Source of the DNA: Thalassovita mediterranea | GTDB taxonomy: Bacteria; Pseudomonadota; Alphaproteobacteria; Rhodobacterales; Rhodobacteraceae | Assembly: GCF_001458435.1 (NCBI RefSeq) | Contig: NZ_CYSF01000006.1 | Span: forward strand, 620,001 to 684,000 | Length of the DNA: 64,000 nucleotides | Reading direction: 5' to 3' | Shown: positions 60,964 to 64,000 of the stretch, one piece after another | How positions within the stretch are numbered: the first letter of the stretch is position 1 | Layout of the letters: each line of letters starts with the position of its first letter | Notes under the pieces: generated by a model | What the model was told of the DNA's origin: nothing | Seen by the model: only the letters and a program-made list of their open reading frames with translations | Databases searched by the model: none | Translations under genes and position numbers: made by a program

Positions 60964-61458
60964 TCAATCTATATTATATGGGTCAGAGATACCCATTTTG
61001 CCAAGTATCTCGACCTCGATCCCTTCCATCAACGTGGCATCCTTGTCACGAATGTGATCAAAGCCCAGCAAATGCAGGGTTGCGTGGATCAACAGATGGG
61101 TGATGTGATCGGCGGCTGGCTTGCCCGCCTCCGCCGCTTCGCGCAGGCAGGTGTCATAGGAAATCGCGATATCGCCCAGTTCGGGATCAAATCCTTCGGG
61201 CGCCTCGGGCAAGGCGCCCTCTTCCTCGGCGCCGCGCTCCTCAGACGGCCAGGACAACACGTTGGTCGCCTTGCCTTTGTCGCGGAACTCTTCGTTCAGC
61301 TCTGCAATGCGCGCATCATCGCAACCCATAACGCAGACCTCCCACGCCTCCGGATCATAGCCGAAATGTGCGAGCGTCGCCGCAACCGCCACATCAGCGC
61401 GCGCCTCCAGATCCTGCGCCTGCCAACGGGGGTCTTCGTATATCACATCAACTGTCAT
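60964..61458 (-). CDS. ybeY: endoribonuclease YbeY (rRNA maturation factor)
   Basis: 164 residues. HLLIHATLHLLGFDHIRD holds the three-His zinc motif (HxxxHxxxxxH), and LNEEFRDKGKATNVLSWPSE is the second conserved block. It trims 16S rRNA and supports 70S quality control. Between phoH and corC-like genes as in most bacteria. Confidence 0.96.
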   Translation of the reverse strand: MTVDVIYEDPRWQAQDLEARADVAVAATLAHFGYDPEAWEVCVMGCDDARIAELNEEFRDKGKATNVLSWPSEERGAEEEGALPEAPEGFDPELGDIAISYDTCLREAAEAGKPAADHITHLLIHATLHLLGFDHIRDKDATLMEGIEVEILGKMGISDPYNID

Positions 61459-61508
61459 ACCTGCGCCCTTAGACCATCATGCCACCAATGAAAATGGGGC
61501 ACGAAACC

Positions 61509-61537
61509 GCGCCCCTTTCAATGTTCCAAAAATACTC
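61509..61537. repeat. dispersed intergenic repeat, copy 2
   Basis: GCGCCCCTTTCAATGTTCCA then AAAATACTC, followed by CCGCCGGAGG. See copy at 56177. I recall similar sequence after many roseobacter genes, but the genome-wide count is not known here. Confidence 0.6.
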
Positions 61538-61600
61538 CCGCCGGAGGCGATCCATACGCTGCCGTATGGCGCAACGTCGAACAGACACATAGGGAAGCGC

Positions 61601-62626
<1,026 letters not shown>

Positions 62627-62763
62627 ACAGATCTCCTTGTTTCGGCCACCCTCAAAAATTGAGGCTCACTTGAGTCGGGGCCATGTAGCTATGGTGCCAA
62701 ACACGCCCCCTCTCCGCAAGATATAGTGCTATTTTGTGACAATCCCCGTACATACCGAAACAA

Positions 62764-62795
62764 AAAAGCCGCCGGCGTGATCACCTGCGGCTTTC
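62764..62795 (-). terminator. terminator of the small lipoprotein gene
   Basis: Stem AAAGCCGC / GCGGCTTT; on the minus strand followed by TTTTGTTTC. Confidence 0.75.
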
Positions 62796-62818
62796 TTAGA
62801 TCGATTATCAGGCGCGTT

Positions 62819-63133
62819 TTACAGCGGATCGACGATGAACGTGCCCTTTTTGAACGGACCCACAGCGGTTTCAGGCGGGGCCACGTTGGAACAGACCGGA
62901 ACGCCATATTTGTCGCGGCGCGCGTCAGCGTAGCCTTCGACACCATCGTCGATGATCCAGTGATCACAGCCGTTCGGGTCAACCCAGATGCCAGCGACCA
63001 GCTGGCTGAGGTGTTTTTTATCTGTACCGCGGTCGCGGGTTTTGTCCCCTTGCACGGGCGCATGGCCGCCGGTGGCGCAGGCGGACAGCATCCCGACAGT
63101 TGCGAGGGCCAGTGTGGCTTTTACCAAAGTCAT
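62819..63133 (-). CDS. small lipoprotein with a WxDPxGCxHW module
   Basis: 104 residues from ATG 63131-63133. Lipoprotein signal with lipobox LSAC (Cys19), so it is membrane-anchored. Residues about 48-81 contain IWVDPNGCDHWIIDDGVEGY and KYGVPVC. The same module, in the same order, begins the OmpA-family protein encoded just upstream at 63150. The two Cys may form a disulfide. Function unknown; the shared module suggests joint action at the outer membrane or peptidoglycan. Confidence 0.75.
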   Translation of the reverse strand: MTLVKATLALATVGMLSACATGGHAPVQGDKTRDRGTDKKHLSQLVAGIWVDPNGCDHWIIDDGVEGYADARRDKYGVPVCSNVAPPETAVGPFKKGTFIVDPL

Positions 63134-63149
63134 TTGTTCGATCCCTCGA

Positions 63150-63719
63150 TTACTGGAAACACAAAATTTCAACGCGGCGGTTTTTCTGCATGCCCGCTGC
63201 GGTGGAGTTGGACGCAATCGGCATCCGTTCACCAAAACCACGCACGTCCGAAACCTGAACACCTGCCGCGCTCGCCACTTTGGCGACTGCGTTAGCACGA
63301 TTGAAGCTGAGCTTCATGTTATAGGCGTCAGACGCTCGGCTGTCGGTATGCCCCACGATGACAAAAGCGCGCGCCGAAGCAGAGGCAAAGAATTCCGCCA
63401 GACGCTTACGACCTGCAGAATTGATCCGATAGCTGTCCGTCGCAAACAGCTGGTCGGTGTTCACCGAGCCACACAGGTTCAAATCACGACAGACCGGCAA
63501 TCCTTTGCGGGTCAGGTGCGGTGTCATGTAACCTTCGGCGCCATCATCCATCACCCAGTGTTCACACCCGTCCGGGTCGATCCAAATGGTGGGGATATAC
63601 CGTTCACCCTGAACAGTTGTTGTTTGCTGTTGTGCGACTGCCGACTGCGCAAGTGCGGTCAGCCCCAATGCTGACACAGCTGCACAGGCCATTGCAGTAC
63701 GAAATGCCTTGATCATCAT
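63150..63719 (-). CDS. OmpA-family envelope protein with a WxDPxGCxHW module
   Basis: 189 residues from ATG 63717-63719 (AGGG 9 nt upstream; the next codon is also ATG). Signal peptide 1-29 (AQSAVA-QQQT), then the module IWIDPDGCEHWVMDDGAEGY and RKGLPVC, then an OmpA-like peptidoglycan-binding domain (RKRLAEFFASASARAFVIVG, HTDSRASDAYNMKLSFNRAN, GFGERMPIAS, NRRVEI). It anchors something to the cell wall. Forms a two-gene unit with the small lipoprotein 16 bp downstream. Confidence 0.85.
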   Translation of the reverse strand: MMIKAFRTAMACAAVSALGLTALAQSAVAQQQTTTVQGERYIPTIWIDPDGCEHWVMDDGAEGYMTPHLTRKGLPVCRDLNLCGSVNTDQLFATDSYRINSAGRKRLAEFFASASARAFVIVGHTDSRASDAYNMKLSFNRANAVAKVASAAGVQVSDVRGFGERMPIASNSTAAGMQKNRRVEILCFQ

Positions 63720-63801
63720 TTGTGCCAGCCCTGTTTCTATATGGTTCATATGATCGGTGCCATAATACCATCTTCAGACGGAAGGGTGCGAAACGGGCAT
63801 C

Positions 63802-64000
63802 ATGACAAACAAACTAGCCTTAAGTTTAACAGGTTTGCACGCTAAAGGAAGAATAAACAGCGCGTTATTACGCAAGATTTGGAAACAGGGGGTGCCGATA
63901 GCACAAATTGATGTGGTAAATACAACAGTTCGGGCAAGTTTGACACAACTGCTGGGCAAATTGGCGAGCGCAACAGGTCGCGATAAAAACGGCCTATCCC
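63802..64000 (+). CDS. possible hypothetical protein, start only (runs off the window)
   Basis: An open frame from ATG 63802 stays open to the window end for 66 codons (MTNKLALSLTGLHAKGRINS onward). Codon use is unusually AT-rich for this genome and there is no clear ribosome site, so it may be an imported gene or chance. No family recognised. Confidence 0.3.
   Translation, partial: MTNKLALSLTGLHAKGRINSALLRKIWKQGVPIAQIDVVNTTVRASLTQLLGKLASATGRDKNGLS

Overview
The window looks like the chromosome of a marine alphaproteobacterium of the Rhodobacteraceae (Roseobacter group). The reasons are the high-GC core genes, an rpsA/ihfB/lapA/trpF/trpB neighbourhood, a SAM/SAH riboswitch before metK (a motif known from Rhodobacterales), a FlaI-free set of typical roseobacter transport and envelope genes, and a TolA-type domain with the sequence style of this family. 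All product names are read from protein sequence by eye; no database search was run.

Left part (1-14.1 kb): the start of a glutamine amidotransferase; an N-formylglutamate amidohydrolase followed by a complete peptide-type ABC importer and a LysR regulator; a DUF4856-type secreted protein with a sterol-desaturase-like membrane enzyme; then a cobalamin riboswitch in front of a five-gene cobalt importer (DUF4198 periplasmic protein, CbiM, CbtL/NikL-like, CbiQ, CbiO).

Accessory part (14.2-30.2 kb): first a graveyard (the tail of a serine resolvase joined to half of a HerA-like ATPase, then about 1 kb of decayed DNA), then a 14.2 kb genomic island integrated at the 3' end of tRNA-Ser(GCT). The island is bounded by a 27 bp imperfect repeat of the tRNA end, with a tyrosine integrase just inside the left end and matching GTGGGTGGT repeat pairs just inside both ends. 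It carries a divergent family-A-polymerase-like protein, a small serine recombinase and, on the minus strand, a block that looks like an undescribed or little-described defence system. That block has four translationally coupled envelope genes: a four-helix membrane coiled-coil protein, a membrane-anchored VWA-like protein, a MotA/ZorA-like channel with a long coiled-coil tail, and a MotB/ZorB-like protein whose periplasmic OmpA domain is fused to an HNH nuclease. Upstream of them lie a single-chain type IIB topoisomerase (GHKL ATPase plus Spo11/TopoVI-A-type domain), a secreted TolA-C-domain protein, a YbjQ-family protein and a small zinc-ribbon protein. A leftover 3' end of a second ybjQ gene and a 27 bp repeat mark the joints of the cassette, so the modules appear to have been assembled or swapped by recombination.

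Right part (30.3-64 kb): mostly housekeeping. It holds ychF, trpA, lldD, a sulfotransferase-like and an LTA-synthase-like protein, rplY, pth, a serine hydrolase, a LuxR-type membrane regulator next to two extremely acidic secreted proteins, a DUF4344 metallopeptidase, trpB-trpF-lapA-ihfB, a CoA-transferase/enoyl-CoA hydratase block, rpsA, a nitroreductase/HxlR pair, cmk, aroA, trmB, metK with its riboswitch, lnt, a CorC-like CBS protein, ybeY, phoH and two envelope proteins sharing a small Cys-containing module. No CRISPR array, rRNA or phage structural gene was seen.
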